A DNA stretch of 64,000 nucleotides from assembly GCF_041395345.1 (NCBI RefSeq), contig NZ_JAWLAR010000022.1, positions 1 through 64,000 on the forward strand, in the 5' to 3' direction. Origin of the DNA: Dokdonella sp041395345. Lineage in GTDB: Bacteria; Pseudomonadota; Gammaproteobacteria; Xanthomonadales; Rhodanobacteraceae. The notes beneath the pieces were generated by a model. It saw only the letters and a program-made list of their open reading frames with translations, was not told the origin of the DNA and did not search any database. Shown in pieces: positions 7,761 through 16,613 of the stretch (position 1 is its first letter; each line of letters starts with the position of its first letter). The position numbers and the translations under genes are program-made.

Positions 7761-8969
7761 ATGCGCCGGGTAGTCGTCACCGGCACTGGCATCGTTTCCT
7801 GCCTGGGCAACGCAGTCGGAGAAGTCTCTCAGGCATTGCGCGACGGAATCAGCGGAATCAGGGCTGCACCCGAACAGTCGAGCCACGGGCTACGCAGTCA
7901 GATCGCCGGCGTGCCGCAACTGGACCTGACCGCGCTGATCGACCGCAAGCTGAAGCGCTTCATGGGCGACGCCGCTGCCTACACTTATATTGCAATGCGC
8001 GACGCCATTGCCGACGCCGGACTGGCGCTTGAAAAAGTGTGCCACCCGCGCACCGGCGTGATTGCCGGCTCCGGAGGCGGATCCGCCCAGTGGCAGATCG
8101 AAACGGGTGAGTTGTTGCGCGAAAAGGGCGTGCGCCGGGTCGGGCCCTACATGGTGCCGCGCACGATGTGCTCCACGGTTTCGGCAACCCTGGCCACGGC
8201 ATTCGGCATTCTCGGACTCAGCTATTCGATCGCGGCGGCCTGCGCGACTTCGGCACACTGCATCGGCGCTGCGGCCGATCTCATTCGTCATGGTGCCCAG
8301 GACGTGATGTTTGCCGGCGGGGGCGACGAAGTGCACTGGGGCATGACGGCGCAGTTCGACGCCATGGGCGCATTGTCCTGTGGCTTCAATGAAACGCCAC
8401 AAATAGCCTCGCGTCCCTACGATATCGATCGCGACGGTTTCGTGATCGCCGGCGGCGGCGGCATCCTCGTGCTCGAGGAATACGAGCATGCCAGGGCCAG
8501 GGGCGCCACGATCCACGCCGAACTGGTCGGCTATGGCGTTACCTCCGACGGCGCCGACATGGTCGCTCCGAATGGCGAGGGAGCAACGCGATGCATGCGC
8601 CTGGCCCTTGAAGGGCTGCGTGCGCCGATCGATTACCTCAACACCCACGGCACCTCGACACCACTGGGCGACATCATCGAACTGGCTGCCGTGCGCGAAG
8701 CATTTGGCGCGGACGTGCCCGCGCTTTCGTCGACCAAGGCGCTGAGCGGCCACTCGCTCGGAGCTGCCAGTGTTCACGAGGCCATCTACAGCCTGCTCAT
8801 GCTGAAGGATGGATTCATCGCCGGATCGGCCAACATCACCACGCTCGATCCGCGCGCCGAAGGATTTCCCATCGTGCGCGAGACACGCCATGCCCGACTC
8901 GACACGGTGATGTCGAACAGCTTCGGCTTTGGAGGCACCAATGCGAGCCTGGTCTTTGCGCGAGTCTGA
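7761..8969 (+). CDS. fabB: 3-oxoacyl-ACP synthase I
   Basis: 402 residues. The thiolase-fold triad is complete: Cys161 in A-A-A-C-A-T-S-A-H, His in N-T-H-G-T-S-T, and His in S-G-H-S-L-G-A. The C-terminal glycine-rich N-S-F-G-F-G-G-T-N motif is present. FabB elongates cis-3-decenoyl-ACP made by FabA, so the fabA-fabB pair supplies unsaturated fatty acids for membranes. The ATG lies one base after the fabA stop, implying translational coupling. FabF is the closest alternative, but length and pairing with fabA favour FabB. Confidence 0.95.
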   Translation: MRRVVVTGTGIVSCLGNAVGEVSQALRDGISGIRAAPEQSSHGLRSQIAGVPQLDLTALIDRKLKRFMGDAAAYTYIAMRDAIADAGLALEKVCHPRTGVIAGSGGGSAQWQIETGELLREKGVRRVGPYMVPRTMCSTVSATLATAFGILGLSYSIAAACATSAHCIGAAADLIRHGAQDVMFAGGGDEVHWGMTAQFDAMGALSCGFNETPQIASRPYDIDRDGFVIAGGGGILVLEEYEHARARGATIHAELVGYGVTSDGADMVAPNGEGATRCMRLALEGLRAPIDYLNTHGTSTPLGDIIELAAVREAFGADVPALSSTKALSGHSLGAASVHEAIYSLLMLKDGFIAGSANITTLDPRAEGFPIVRETRHARLDTVMSNSFGFGGTNASLVFARV

Positions 8970-9088
8970 CGGCCGCCTTTTGCCTGCGCGGTTCAACTGG
9001 CCAGCCCAGATCCGATAGCGCGTCCTGGACCGGTATTGCTGTTCCATTGCCGACTTGGCCTGCAAAAAATCGGCCTCGTCTGGCCGCG

Positions 9089-9682
9089 CTATTGCTGGTC
9101 CAGGGCATGGTGGATCAGGACGACGCATTGCGAGGCGAACAGCATTTTCGATCCCAGCGTGATTTTCGTGGCGCCAAGTCGCTCCAGGCTGTGGAATGTC
9201 TTCTTCGGCATCGGTATGTGGTCGGTCAGCAGGAAGCAAGGCTTGCCCTCGAAGATCTGTTCGGCGATTGGCTTGCCTTTCCTGTCCATCACGAACAGTT
9301 GATGATCCGTCGCCAGTTCCTGCACCAGGCGTTCAAAACTGATGGTGCGGACGGACACCCCGGACTCGACAGGGCGCAGCTCTTCCTTGCCCATGCCAAT
9401 GGATACATCGAGCGCCTTCGCAATCTTGGCAAGCAGCGCCTGCTCGTGAAAGCCACCGATGTCGTGCATGGCTTTGGCGTCGAAGTGAATGGTTCGGGAA
9501 TAGTCCCGTGTACTTTCCAGCACCAGAAATACGGCCACATCCGCCCGATGCGACTGCGCCACGAAAATCGCGTTCATCAGGGTGTGGGCCAGAATTTCCG
9601 GATGCGCTTCCTTGCCAACGGAAGCCAGCAGCATCTTGCTGTCGGTCGGTGCGGCTCGCGCTCGCAGTACAAAGGTTCGCAT
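9089..9682 (-). CDS. trmY: TrmY-like tRNA pseudouridine N1-methyltransferase (SPOUT)
   Basis: 197 residues with no signal peptide. The N-terminus M-R-T-F-V-L-R-A-R-A-A-P-T and the block H-T-L-M-N-A-I-F-V-A-Q-S-H-R match the DUF358/TrmY family. The C-terminal L-G-S-K-M-L-F-A-S-Q-C-V-V-L-I-H-H-x-L-D is the knotted SPOUT SAM-binding region. In archaea TrmY methylates N1 of pseudouridine 54 in tRNA; the substrate of bacterial homologues is less certain. The ribosome site before the ATG is weak. It converges on fabB and shares no operon. Confidence 0.8.
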   Translation of the reverse strand: MRTFVLRARAAPTDSKMLLASVGKEAHPEILAHTLMNAIFVAQSHRADVAVFLVLESTRDYSRTIHFDAKAMHDIGGFHEQALLAKIAKALDVSIGMGKEELRPVESGVSVRTISFERLVQELATDHQLFVMDRKGKPIAEQIFEGKPCFLLTDHIPMPKKTFHSLERLGATKITLGSKMLFASQCVVLIHHALDQQ

Positions 9683-9825
9683 GCTGGGAACTCTTACCTA
9701 CCTGTGCCGTTTGCCCCTATCCATTCGAACGACGATCCAGACTGCCACTGCCGTCCGCTCCGAGCCAGTCAAGGAGCAATCCCGCCGGCCACTACGGCTC
9801 ACCCAGGACACTCCCACCTGCCAAA

Positions 9826-9852
9826 CCCGTTCGTCCTGAGCATGTCGAATGG
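9826..9852. repeat. Dispersed GTTCGTCCTGAGC-type intergenic repeat
   Basis: The stretch contains CCGTTCGTCCTGAGC followed by ATGTCGAATGG. This is the widespread intergenic element that usually reads TTCGACA-x-GCTCAGGACGAACGG on the other strand in many proteobacteria. Only one copy is visible here. Function unknown; this is recognition from memory. Confidence 0.5.
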
Positions 9853-9950
9853 CCTGCCAGGAGCCGCCTGCTCTCCACATCAGACTTGAATCAGGTTTGA
9901 CGACGACGGCCGAACCAAGCCGGACAGGAGTTGCGGAGAATAGTGCACCA

Positions 9951-10142
9951 TCAGTCGTCACCGCGAGCAACGTGACGCGCTGCCCACATGTTGTCCACCA
10001 GATTGGGATATCGGCGGCCCGCCTGCTCGGCACGTGCACGCGCTGCCGCTTTCTGCGTGGCGCTCAAGGGCTGCGACTTTCCAGCCGGTGGCTTGCGTTT
10101 CCACGGCGGTAGCTTTGCGGAATCAAACGACTTCAACGGCAT
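9951..10142 (-). CDS. Small conserved basic protein
   Basis: 63 residues, strongly basic. TAGGA sits seven bases before the ATG. The composition is uneven in the way real small proteins are: a Lys/Pro-rich P-P-W-K-R-K-P-P-A-G-K-S segment, a helix T-Q-K-A-A-A-R-A-R-A-E-Q-A-G-R, then Y-P-N-L-V-D-N-M-W-A-A-R. I recall similar short proteins ending in Y-P-N-L-V-D-N-x in gammaproteobacteria, without a known function. It could bind nucleic acid, but that rests on charge only. Confidence 0.6.
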   Translation of the reverse strand: MPLKSFDSAKLPPWKRKPPAGKSQPLSATQKAAARARAEQAGRRYPNLVDNMWAARHVARGDD

Positions 10143-10416
10143 GAAACAATCCTACGCCATTCCGAAGAATCTGGTGCTGATGGATTGCCAAGGACTCGTT
10201 CGCGGGTCTCATGGCTGATGCTGGCGGGTCTGCACGACGTCCCTGCCCGTCCCAAGTCCAGCGCTTGCCTCCTGTCGCACGGCATCCATTTCTCATGCCG
10301 CCGCGTGAGCGCTGCCAAATCCCGCCCACAGGTATCGATGTCGCCCGATTTGCCGCAGACTTCGCCGCCTAATATCGGCACGAATCGAACCCATGAGCAG
10401 GCCAGGAATGATGTCC

Positions 10417-10893
10417 ATGCGCTTTGTCCCCAACTCCCCTCGAATTTCGATGCTTCTGCGCGTTGTTGCAACCGGCATGCTCCTCGGCGTCTGCGCTTGC
10501 CGGTCCGCGACAGAAAACTCGAGCCAATCCGAATCTGACGACTCTTCCCGCGTGACCCATGCAACGACTTCAACAGCAAGTCCGGTTGTTGACAACCTCC
10601 CACTGCAGGCACTGGTCGATACGACCTATTCAGAGGCGCCTGCATGCAATGCCGAAGTGCGTCGGATAGCCGAGAACGTGCTGCCCTGCATGCAGCGGGT
10701 CAAGCCGGAGCTCGCCGATCGCCTGCAGGCACTGGTCGACCAGTACCGGCAAAAGCCACGTCTCAAGATCGACAGTGAGGACCGCAAGGAGGTGATCAAT
10801 CAAATCGAAAGCAACTGCCTGGACTATTGGAATGCAGTGCTGCACCAACTCGATAGCAAGGCGCCTGAAGGTGAGTGCCTATTGGCAGAATGA
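10417..10893 (+). CDS. Putative lipoprotein, unknown function
   Basis: 158 residues from the ATG at 10417, which has AGGA nine bases upstream; in-frame ATGs at 10393, 10408 and 10411 are alternatives. The N-terminus is a short basic region and a hydrophobic stretch ending V-C-A-C, an acceptable lipobox with the second Cys as lipidation site. A Ser/Thr-rich linker follows. The C-terminal part is helical and contains four Cys (A-C-N-A, L-P-C-M, N-C-L-D, E-C-L-L) that could form two disulfides, consistent with a periplasmic location. I do not recognise the family. It converges on the glycosylase-like gene. Confidence 0.6.
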   Translation: MRFVPNSPRISMLLRVVATGMLLGVCACRSATENSSQSESDDSSRVTHATTSTASPVVDNLPLQALVDTTYSEAPACNAEVRRIAENVLPCMQRVKPELADRLQALVDQYRQKPRLKIDSEDRKEVINQIESNCLDYWNAVLHQLDSKAPEGECLLAE

Positions 10894-10952
10894 CAATGCA
10901 ATCGGAATGAACAGACGTTGTGGCTGTCCAGACCAGACTATCGACCGCCCCT

Positions 10953-11594
10953 TCAAATCGACACCTCTGAAGCAATCGCAGCCTGTACCCTGCTCCGCAA
11001 TTTCGGCAACAGCTCGGCGTCAAACCAGGGATTGCGCAGGAACCAGGCGATATTACGCGGCGAGGGATGCGGCAGTGGGACGATGTCGGGTGCGAATTGC
11101 GCGTGCGCTGCAACGGTCTTGCCGACTCCGCCTGCGGCGGACTTGCCGAGGAAATGCCGCTGCGCGTACTGGCCAATGAGTAGAGTCAGGCCAATGCTCG
11201 GGAGGCAGGCGAGCAGGCGATCCAGCCACAGTTCGGCGCATTCCCGGCGTGGCGGCAAATCGCCACTGGGACCCTTGCCCGGATAGCAATAGCCCATCGG
11301 AACGATGGCGACTTGTTGAGGATTATAGAAAGTGTCCTTGTCGATATCCAGCCAGCTCCGCAGGCGTTCGCCGCTGGGGTCATCCCAGGGGATGCCGCTG
11401 GCATGGACACGAGCCCCGGGAGCCTGGCCGATGATCAGCAGGCGAGCCCTGACTCCGGCTTGAACGATGGGCCGAGGGCCGTGTGGGAGATGAACTGCGC
11501 AATGCTGGCACGCGCGGATCGCTCGCAGCAGTTCGGAGAGGCGCTCGCTTTCGCACGGGGCCGGAGGGACTGAGATTGGCAGGGTTTCGGTCAT
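10953..11594 (-). CDS. Uracil-DNA glycosylase superfamily protein (Fe-S, family 4/5-like)
   Basis: 213 residues. Motif A is G-Q-A-P-G at 56-60 and motif B is H-P-S-P-R-N at 176-181, as in the UDG superfamily. Four cysteines at 29, 32, 103 and 119 have the spacing that ligates a [4Fe-4S] cluster in family 4 enzymes. Motif A lacks the usual E of G-E-A-P-G, so its catalytic preference may differ. Family members remove uracil or other damaged bases from DNA. It is a single gene, divergent from the ALDH7 gene across a 380-base region. Confidence 0.82.
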   Translation of the reverse strand: MTETLPISVPPAPCESERLSELLRAIRACQHCAVHLPHGPRPIVQAGVRARLLIIGQAPGARVHASGIPWDDPSGERLRSWLDIDKDTFYNPQQVAIVPMGYCYPGKGPSGDLPPRRECAELWLDRLLACLPSIGLTLLIGQYAQRHFLGKSAAGGVGKTVAAHAQFAPDIVPLPHPSPRNIAWFLRNPWFDAELLPKLRSRVQAAIASEVSI

Positions 11595-11973
11595 GACTGA
11601 TCAGACTCGAGGGGGGAATGAATCGGAGGCCGGTGTCCTGTGGCTGGATCGCACCTGGCATCGCTTGAAATGCCGGACTGTCGCATGCCGCACGAATATT
11701 TCCCGGGTTCGGTGGCTGGCCTCGATCTGAACCTGCCGGTCCCGCCAGACCAAGCCCAATTGGTTTCAGTTGGAACCAGTTTCCGATAGACTGTGCGGCT
11801 GCATCGATGAGATTCGACCTGATTTACGCGCCAATCATTTCTTCGAGAGTGATAGCGCGTTCCGGGCACGCCAGCCGCCAGTCAGGACCCGCTCCCTTGA
11901 GGATGCCCATTTCACCCCAATCCTGTCGCGACTGCACGGCGCGCACATCGCTCAACCCAACTCTGGAGATTCC
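11595..11973. promoter_or_regulatory. Divergent intergenic region between the UDG-like gene and amaB-like gene
   Basis: About 380 bases with no supported gene. The dehydrogenase frame is open back to 11770, but those residues are unlike ALDH7 N-termini and the good ribosome site sits at 11974. It presumably holds two divergent promoters; I could not identify convincing -35/-10 pairs. Confidence 0.4.
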
Positions 11974-13506
11974 ATGTCCATTGACATTCTCAAGGCCAAC
12001 GGCCTCGACAAGACCAATTCCGGTACCTACCTCGGCCAGGGCGAATGGTCGAAGACCACGGATGCCGGGGTGATCCAGTCGATCAATCCGGCAACCAATG
12101 AGGTGATCGCCGAAGTGCATGCTTCGAGCAAGGCCGATTATGACCTGATCATGAAGCGTGCGCAGGCTGCCTTCGAGATCTGGCGCACGACACCGGCGCC
12201 ACTGCGTGGCGAAGCCGTTCGCCTGTGCGGTGAAGCCTTGCGCAAGCACAAGGATGCGTTGGGCTCACTGGTCTCGCTGGAAATGGGCAAGATCAAGCCG
12301 GAAGGTGATGGCGAAGTGCAGGAAATGATCGACATCGCCGATTTCGCGGTCGGTCAGTCGCGCATGCTTTACGGCTACACGATGCACTCCGAGCGTCCCG
12401 GTCATCGCATGTACGACCAGTGGCATCCGCTCGGTATCGTCGGCATCATCAGCGCGTTCAACTTTCCGGTGGCCGTATGGGCCTGGAATGCCATGCTTGC
12501 CGCGATCTGCGGCGACATCTGCATCTGGAAGCCGTCGCCGAAGACGCCGCTGACCTCGATCGCAACGCTGAAGATCTGCAACGATGCCTTGAAGGATGCC
12601 GGTTACCCGGATCTGTTCTTCCTGTTCAACGATGCCGGCACCGATCTGGCCAAGGCGTTTGTCGACGACCGCCGCATTCCGCTGATCAGTTTCACCGGTT
12701 CGACCAAGGTCGGCCGTGCCGTAGGCGAGCGTGTCGCCCAGCGCATGGGCCGCAGCCTGCTCGAGCTCGGCGGCAACAACGCGATGATCGTCGACGAAAC
12801 GGCGGATCTGAAACTGGCCTTGCCGGCCATCGTTTTCGGCGCGGTCGGCACCTGCGGCCAGCGTTGCACGTCGACGCGCCGCCTGTTCGTGCACGAATCG
12901 ATCCACGATGAAGTGGTCGCTTCGGTGGTCAAGGCGTACAAGCAGGTCGAAGGCAAGATCGGTGACCCGACCGATGCCAGGACACTGATGGGTCCGCTCA
13001 ACAGCCCGGATGCAGTGGAAAACTTCCTTGCTGCGATCGAGAAGGCGAAGGCGGCTGGCGGCACCATCGCCACCGGCGGCACACGAAAGGACGGCAAGGG
13101 CAATTTCGTCCTGCCGACCGTCGTGACCGGCCTCAGGAACAACGACGAAGTCGTGCAGACAGAAACTTTCGCACCGATCCTCTACGTAATGAAGTTCAAG
13201 ACGCTCGATGAAGCCATCGCCATGCAGAACGACGTACCACAGGGTCTGTCGTCGGCGATCTTCACGCAGAACGTCAAGCACGCAGAGCGCTATCTCTCCT
13301 CGATCGGTTCGGATTGCGGCATCGCCAACGTCAACATCGGCACCTCGGGTGCGGAGATTGGTGGCGCCTTCGGTGGCGAGAAGGAAACCGGCGGCGGGCG
13401 CGAGTCCGGATCGGATGCCTGGAAGGTCTACATGCGCCGCCAGACCAACACGATCAACTATTCCGATGAGCTGCCGCTGGCCCAGGGCATCAAGTTCGAA
13501 TTCTGA
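11974..13506 (+). CDS. amaB: ALDH7-type aldehyde dehydrogenase (2-aminoadipic semialdehyde/piperideine-6-carboxylate dehydrogenase)
   Basis: 510 residues from the ATG at 11974, behind GGAG with a 5-base spacer. ALDH hallmarks are all there: F-N-F-P-V-A-V-W, the nucleotide-binding G-S-T-K-V-G, the general-base Glu in L-E-L-G-G-N-N, and the nucleophile Cys in G-Q-R-C-T-S-T-R-R. G-Q-R-C-T-S-T-R-R and G-G-E-K-E-T-G-G-G-R-E-S-G-S-D-A-W-K are typical of the ALDH7/antiquitin branch. That branch oxidises 2-aminoadipate-6-semialdehyde in lysine catabolism. It is monocistronic and ends in a strong terminator. A glutaryl-CoA dehydrogenase 12 kb away fits a lysine breakdown route, but the intervening enzymes are absent. 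Confidence 0.88.
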   Translation: MSIDILKANGLDKTNSGTYLGQGEWSKTTDAGVIQSINPATNEVIAEVHASSKADYDLIMKRAQAAFEIWRTTPAPLRGEAVRLCGEALRKHKDALGSLVSLEMGKIKPEGDGEVQEMIDIADFAVGQSRMLYGYTMHSERPGHRMYDQWHPLGIVGIISAFNFPVAVWAWNAMLAAICGDICIWKPSPKTPLTSIATLKICNDALKDAGYPDLFFLFNDAGTDLAKAFVDDRRIPLISFTGSTKVGRAVGERVAQRMGRSLLELGGNNAMIVDETADLKLALPAIVFGAVGTCGQRCTSTRRLFVHESIHDEVVASVVKAYKQVEGKIGDPTDARTLMGPLNSPDAVENFLAAIEKAKAAGGTIATGGTRKDGKGNFVLPTVVTGLRNNDEVVQTETFAPILYVMKFKTLDEAIAMQNDVPQGLSSAIFTQNVKHAERYLSSIGSDCGIANVNIGTSGAEIGGAFGGEKETGGGRESGSDAWKVYMRRQTNTINYSDELPLAQGIKFEF

Positions 13507-13534
13507 TCCAGCAGGCAAGCGAGTCCGCAACACG

Positions 13535-13568
13535 GAACCGGTCGCAATGGCGGCCGGTTCTTTTTTTT
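13535..13568 (+). terminator. Rho-independent terminator after the ALDH7 gene
   Basis: GAACCGG at 13535-13541 pairs with CCGGTTC at 13554-13560 around a 12-base loop, followed directly by eight T residues. Confidence 0.88.
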
Positions 13569-13649
13569 GCTCATCTATCGCGTCCGACCAAGGGCGTCGC
13601 CCTGCCCCCGGCATCGGGCAACCGTTAGACTACGGCTCCGGAGGATTTC

Positions 13650-13931
13650 ATGAACCAACCCGTTCGAACCAGCGGCACCGCCATCACGAGTCTTGTTCTA
13701 GGCATCATCTGCTGGGTAGGCCTGCCCTTCATAGGCGCCCTTATCGCGGTCATCTGCGGGCATATTGCACGCGGCGAAATCCGGCGAGCACCTGCAGGAT
13801 CGGTAGAGGGCGATGGCCTGGCCATCGCCGGACTGATACTTGGCTACTTGCAGCTCGGCATGTTCCTGATCGGCATCCTGATTTTCGTCGGCATACTGAT
13901 GCTGGGCCTCGGCGTCAGCGGATGGCATTGA
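13650..13931 (+). CDS. DUF4190-type small membrane protein
   Basis: 93 residues with GGAGG five bases before the ATG. Two hydrophobic segments (about residues 12-42 and 58-88) flank a basic loop holding G-H-I-A-R-G-E-I-R-R and a second glycine-rich A-I-A-G-L-I-L-G-Y. The T-S-L-V-L-G-I start and the G-H-I-A and L-A-I-A-G-L-I-L-G-Y motifs match DUF4190. The function of these inner-membrane proteins is unknown. The gene ends three bases before pyrD, so it probably leads the pyrD-murB unit. Confidence 0.82.
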   Translation: MNQPVRTSGTAITSLVLGIICWVGLPFIGALIAVICGHIARGEIRRAPAGSVEGDGLAIAGLILGYLQLGMFLIGILIFVGILMLGLGVSGWH

Positions 13932-13934
13932 TTC

Positions 13935-14969
13935 ATGTACGGACTCGCTCGCTCACTGCTGTTCTGCCTGGATGCCGAACGCGCGCACGATCTGTCGCTG
14001 AAGGCCATCGAGACGGCCTATCGCACCGGCCTCAATCCGCTCGTCGCGACACGACCAAGGGCTTTACCTACGAATGTCTTTGGCATCAAGTTTGATAACC
14101 CCGTGGGGCTTGCCGCCGGCCTCGACAAGAATGCCGCGCACATCGATGCGCTGGGCGCATTGGGTTTCGGCTTTATCGAAGTCGGAACGACCACGCCGCG
14201 CGCGCAGCCAGGCAATCCGAAGCCACGCATGTTCCGGTTGCCTGAACACCAGGCCGTGATCAATCGCCTCGGATTCAATAACGGTGGCGTGGACGCGCTG
14301 GTCGCCAATGTCGAGCGCTCGCGCTTCAAGGGTGTCCTCGGCATCAATATCGGCAAGAACAAGGACACCCCGAACGAGAACGCGATCGACGACTACCTTT
14401 TCTGTCTCGAACGCGTCCATGCGCTGGCCGGCTACATCACGGTCAATATCTCTTCACCCAATACCCAGGGCCTGCGCGACCTGCAGGAAGAAGAGACGCT
14501 GCGTCGACTCATCGGCGGAATTTGCGAAGCTGGCGAAGCGCACGCATCCAGGCATGGCAAACGCACGCCGATCCTGCTCAAGATCGCTCCCGACCTGAGC
14601 GAGCTCGAACTCGATTCGATAGCCGAAGTCCTGCTGGCCAGTTCCATCGATGGCCTGATCTGCACCAATACGACCACGGAGCGGGCACTGGTGGCGGGCC
14701 ATCGACATGCCGGCGAAGCGGGTGGCCTTTCGGGCAAGCCGGTATTCGAAAAATCGACCGCCGTGCTCCGCGGAATGGCCGACCGGCTCGATGGACGACT
14801 GCCGCTGATCGGCGTAGGCGGAATTTGCATCGGAAGCGACGCGGCGACAAAGATTGATGCCGGCGCAAGCCTCGTACAGTTCTACACGGGCATGGTCTAC
14901 AAAGGGCCTGCCCTGATAGGCGACAGCGTCGAAGCGATCCGGGCTCTGCGCAGCAGGGCCACCGCGTGA
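13935..14969 (+). CDS. pyrD: Dihydroorotate dehydrogenase (quinone), class 2
   Basis: 344 residues. The extended N-terminal helical part (Y-G-L-A-R-S-L-L-F) is the membrane/quinone-binding feature of class 2 enzymes. The FMN barrel follows with N-P-V-G-L-A-A-G-L-D-K-N, the N-R-L-G-F-N-N-G-G motif and the catalytic Ser region N-I-S-S-P-N-T-Q-G-L-R. It oxidises dihydroorotate to orotate in pyrimidine synthesis, feeding electrons to the quinone pool. It follows the DUF4190 gene by three bases and its stop overlaps the murB start (GTGA). Confidence 0.95.
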   Translation: MYGLARSLLFCLDAERAHDLSLKAIETAYRTGLNPLVATRPRALPTNVFGIKFDNPVGLAAGLDKNAAHIDALGALGFGFIEVGTTTPRAQPGNPKPRMFRLPEHQAVINRLGFNNGGVDALVANVERSRFKGVLGINIGKNKDTPNENAIDDYLFCLERVHALAGYITVNISSPNTQGLRDLQEEETLRRLIGGICEAGEAHASRHGKRTPILLKIAPDLSELELDSIAEVLLASSIDGLICTNTTTERALVAGHRHAGEAGGLSGKPVFEKSTAVLRGMADRLDGRLPLIGVGGICIGSDAATKIDAGASLVQFYTGMVYKGPALIGDSVEAIRALRSRATA

Positions 14970-16030
14970 GCGAAAAGCGCTATCAGGTACCCGCGGCGAT
15001 ATCTGAAGGCGTCGGCTACACGATCGTCGAGAACGCCTCGCTGGAAGGACGCAACACGTTTCGTGTCCCTGCCCGCGCCGACCTGCTCATCGACGTGCGT
15101 CGGCCTGAAGCGCTGGCCGAACTGTTTGGCTACGCCGCGTTGAAGACACGGCCCCTGCTCGTGCTGGGCGAAGGCAGCAACATCCTGTTTACCCGCGACT
15201 GGCCCGGCGTCGTTCTTTCAATCGCCGCGCTCGGCATCACGGTGGTCGAAGAAGGCTCGCACAACGTCCGCGTGCGCGTCGGCGCGGGCGAGAACTGGAA
15301 CAACTTCGTCCACTGGTCGCTGGCACGCGGCTACAGCGGGCTGGAAAACCTGGTCCTGATTCCGGGCACGATCGGTGCCGCACCGATCCAGAACATCGGC
15401 GCCTATGGTGTCGAAGTGCGCGAGTTCATCACGAGTGTCGAAGCCTGGGATCGCGATTCCAGTCGTCTCACGACGCTGTCGAATGCCGACTGCCGGTTCG
15501 GCTACCGCGATTCCGTATTCAAGCATCAACGTGATCGCTTCATCATCACGGCGGTGGACTTCGAATTGCCGAAATGGCGCCCGTTGCAGATGGACTACGC
15601 CGGTGTGCGTGAGGAACTTGCGGCACTCGGCATGGACTCGCCCACACCATCCGGCGTCGCCGAAGCCATTGCGCGCATCCGCACCCGCAAGCTCCCGAAT
15701 CCGGCCCTCATCGGCAATGCGGGCAGCTTCTTCAAGAATCCGATGGTAGAGGCGTCCAAGGTCTCGGAACTGCGCAAGCGATATCCTCAGTTGCCGGCCT
15801 GGGAAGCAGGCGAAGGACAGTTCAAGCTGTCTGCAGCCTGGATGATAGAATCCTGTGGTTTCAAGGGCTTGAAGCAGGAACATGCAGCGGTTTCTGAACA
15901 ACACGCCCTGGTCCTGGTGAATCTTGGTCAGGCCACCGGCAGCCAGATCTGGGCACTTGCCGAGCACGTCCGCGATGGAGTGCAAGAACGATTTGAAGTT
16001 CTGCTGGAGCCCGAGCCACTCGTTCTATAG
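14966..16030 (+). CDS. murB: UDP-N-acetylenolpyruvoylglucosamine reductase
   Basis: 354 residues from a GTG that overlaps the pyrD stop by four bases. The FAD domain has N-T-F-R-V near residue 30 and L-G-E-G-S-N-I-L. The signature P-G-T-I-G-A-A-P-I-Q-N-I-G-A-Y-G-V-E marks type I MurB. The catalytic Ser lies in G-N-A-G-S-F-F-K-N-P and the C-terminal Glu in S-E-Q-H-A-L-V-L-V-N. It makes UDP-MurNAc for peptidoglycan. About 20 extra N-terminal residues compared with E. coli MurB leave some doubt on the start, but the coupling overlap supports it. Confidence 0.94.
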   Translation: MSEKRYQVPAAISEGVGYTIVENASLEGRNTFRVPARADLLIDVRRPEALAELFGYAALKTRPLLVLGEGSNILFTRDWPGVVLSIAALGITVVEEGSHNVRVRVGAGENWNNFVHWSLARGYSGLENLVLIPGTIGAAPIQNIGAYGVEVREFITSVEAWDRDSSRLTTLSNADCRFGYRDSVFKHQRDRFIITAVDFELPKWRPLQMDYAGVREELAALGMDSPTPSGVAEAIARIRTRKLPNPALIGNAGSFFKNPMVEASKVSELRKRYPQLPAWEAGEGQFKLSAAWMIESCGFKGLKQEHAAVSEQHALVLVNLGQATGSQIWALAEHVRDGVQERFEVLLEPEPLVL

Positions 16031-16081
16031 CACATCGGGAGTCACCCTCTGTCGAGGCCGCATTGCGGAAGGAGAAGACAC

Positions 16082-16414
16082 ATGGCAATCGATGACGGGC
16101 TCGCCGAGCGAATCCGCGAGCAGCTCGAACCCCGGCACGGCATCACCGAAAAGCGAATGTTTGGCGGACTCGCCTTTCTGGCCGACGGGCACATGTTCAT
16201 CGGCCTGGCCAGGGACGCCCTGATGGTGAGGGTCGGGCCCGATGACTACGAGACAGCGCTTGCGCGGCCCCATGTGCGCCTCATGGACTTCACCGGCAAG
16301 CCGATGCGCGGCTACGTTTTCGTTGATCAGGCCGGTCTGGAAGAGGACGGTGCGTTGAATGACTGGATTCAGCGCAGCCTTGCGTTTGTACGCTCCCTGC
16401 CGCCGAAGCGATGA
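16082..16414 (+). CDS. TfoX/Sxy N-terminal-domain protein
   Basis: 110 residues with AAGGAG seven bases before the ATG. The core K-R-M-F-G-G-L-A-F-L-x-x-G-H-M-F-I-G-L near residue 24 is the TfoX-N domain signature, and the whole protein is only this domain. Full-length TfoX/Sxy regulates competence through CRP; stand-alone TfoX-N proteins have no established role. It begins 51 bases after murB on the same strand and may be co-transcribed. Confidence 0.88.
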   Translation: MAIDDGLAERIREQLEPRHGITEKRMFGGLAFLADGHMFIGLARDALMVRVGPDDYETALARPHVRLMDFTGKPMRGYVFVDQAGLEEDGALNDWIQRSLAFVRSLPPKR

Positions 16415-16613
16415 AGAGGCCTGCGCCTGAAACGACTTCGACTGCCTCGCAGGCCCGGTTTCGTGCGCCGGCCAGGGCGCTCCAGCGCGAGATGGGTCAC
16501 AGTGACGCAACTACCAACGTGCTTCAATGCCATGCGGCGCGCATTGCGTGCGTTCGTCAATTCCGCTGGCTCTGGCACGCCAATGCCCAGCGCAACAATC
16601 CGGAGTGAGTCCC

